Of a DNA stretch of 43,086 nt, positions 42,523 through 43,086 are shown piece after piece. The notes beneath the pieces are model-generated. The model was not told the origin of the DNA, ran no database searches, and saw nothing but the letters and a program-made list of their open reading frames with translations. This DNA is from Flavobacteriales bacterium (GTDB taxonomy: Bacteria; Bacteroidota; Bacteroidia; Flavobacteriales; Flavobacteriaceae). Position 1 is the first letter of the stretch, and every line of letters begins with the position of its first letter. The stretch spans positions 1 through 43,086 of the forward strand of contig WTJH01000188.1 in the NCBI GenBank assembly GCA_011524915.1, given 5' to 3'. A program made the position numbers and the translations under genes.

Positions 42523-43086
42523 TTAGGCATTGAATCCGGCCAAGCGGTCGGAAAGGGTTTTGGCTTGTCCATCGGATAGGCTGGCAACAAAGCAACAGAC
42601 TTCCAATAAAGTGGTGTATATATCTTTTTTGGGAAGCGCTATTTGTTCCGGAATATGACCTAATAACAAACGATCGTAATTGGTTTCGTTCCCTTCCATC
42701 GCTCGTACTGCAGCAGGCACAAAAGCCTCTAAAAGTCGGCTAATGACCCGATAGCCCACAATTTCTTTCTCCCGGACCTCATCGGACTGATAGATCCGTT
42801 GAACACTTAAACGTATAATATCATCGATTTGAGCTTTGTAAGGACTTTTGTCTAAAAGTGCATGCGTATAGGTGCCTGAAAGAATAGCGGTCTGATGCTC
42901 CACAAAGGTTTGTACACTATCTTCAATAAGACTATGAATTGCCAATGCTCTGAGATAACTGAGGCGTTGCCTTTTAAAGCCGAGCTGACTATACTTTTGC
43001 TGATCCATCCGATCCCGAACCAGATTGAGTAAATATTCTAAAGCATAGTCTTCTGAAATCCATCCCAGATTAATTCCGTCTTCAAA
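42523..43086 (-). CDS. dgt: dGTPase-like deoxynucleoside triphosphate triphosphohydrolase (C-terminal part, cut by window edge)
   Basis: The reading frame is open through the right edge of the window, so only the last 187 residues are seen. They begin EDGINLGWISEDYALEYLL, the typical part of bacterial dGTPases just after the HD catalytic core. RLSYLRALAIHSLIEDSVQTF, ILSGTYTHALLDKSPY and the closing LEVCCFVASLSDGQAKTLSDR follow. Such enzymes hydrolyse dGTP, and often other dNTPs, to the nucleoside and triphosphate. An internal ATG at 43008 should not be taken as the start because conserved sequence continues upstream. The HD metal-binding motifs lie outside the window. It is followed closely by the metallophosphoesterase gene. 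Confidence 0.85.
   Translation of the reverse strand, partial: FEDGINLGWISEDYALEYLLNLVRDRMDQQKYSQLGFKRQRLSYLRALAIHSLIEDSVQTFVEHQTAILSGTYTHALLDKSPYKAQIDDIIRLSVQRIYQSDEVREKEIVGYRVISRLLEAFVPAAVRAMEGNETNYDRLLLGHIPEQIALPKKDIYTTLLEVCCFVASLSDGQAKTLSDRLAGFNA

Noticed and set aside
42518-42595. Longer N-terminus for the metallophosphoesterase
   Set aside because: The extra 26 residues lie inside the conserved dGTPase C-terminus, have no membrane or family character, and the ATG at 42517 directly follows the dGTPase stop.
42523-43008. A complete 161-residue protein starting at the ATG at 43008
   Set aside because: The frame stays open to the window edge and the upstream codons read EDGINLGW and onward, a conserved dGTPase segment, so this is an internal methionine of a truncated gene.
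1-43086. Defence island, CRISPR array, prophage or insertion sequence
   Set aside because: I found no regularly spaced repeats, transposase or integrase motifs, phage structural genes or nuclease-effector cassettes; the HEPN-like segment is part of a metabolic enzyme without an RNase motif.

Overview
The window looks like a stretch of chromosome from a member of the Bacteroidota, most likely class Flavobacteriia. Four things point there: the alternative complex III (ActABCDEF) operon joined to an aa3-type oxidase, the ruvB-P450-queG gene order, DUF2723 and IF2/NusA proteins of Bacteroidota type, and upstream elements of the Bacteroidota promoter form TTG/TTTG-N(~20)-TAnnTTTG. The DNA is moderately AT-rich by eye. 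I see no insertion sequence, prophage, CRISPR array or rRNA. Gene density is very high.

Layout. (1) 1-1147: a LacI-family regulator with a CG-centred palindrome in front of it. (2) 4415-1144, minus: ruvB, a cytochrome P450 and queG. (3) 15662-4519, minus: actA-B-C-D-E-F, ctaC and ctaD. This encodes a quinol:cytochrome c oxidoreductase and the two core subunits of its partner oxidase, and it ends at a strong hairpin terminator. (4) A small SPOR-like secreted protein, then the minus-strand rimP-nusA-infB operon, which has a terminator-like hairpin directly before its first start codon. (5) 20790-23370: a VWA protein and a MoxR-like AAA+ ATPase. (6) 23365-30960: an Rrf2 regulator divergent from an assimilatory sulfate reduction operon (DUF2061, APS reductase, CysD, CysN, a sulfite reductase with a C-terminal helical extension, siroheme methyltransferase, ferredoxin-NADP reductase-like flavoprotein). 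A perfect inverted repeat overlaps the operon promoter. (7) 32898-30957, minus: an SGNH lipoprotein and kynureninase. (8) 33023-37092: a GH63/MgH-like glycoside hydrolase, a sodium:solute symporter and a glycerate kinase. I read these three as a route for taking up and using mannosyl- or glucosylglycerate. (9) tRNA-Gln(UUG) with its own terminator, then a very large DUF2723 membrane protein. (10) 43086-41241 and down to 40947, minus: the 3' part of a dGTPase-like gene, a membrane metallophosphoesterase and a thioredoxin-fold protein without its cysteine pair.

How they work together. Regions 3 and 6 are complete-looking functional modules. The first moves electrons from menaquinol to oxygen. 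The second takes sulfate (once inside the cell) through APS and sulfite to sulfide, with cofactor and electron supply encoded alongside. Region 8 is the most suggestive accessory module: the hydrolase would release D-glycerate, which the kinase returns to glycolysis. No wholly novel system is evident. The best leads are the rimP leader hairpin, the Rrf2 operator candidate, the glycosylglycerate operon and the sulfite reductase fusion. All coordinates and motifs come from reading the sequence; no database search was run.
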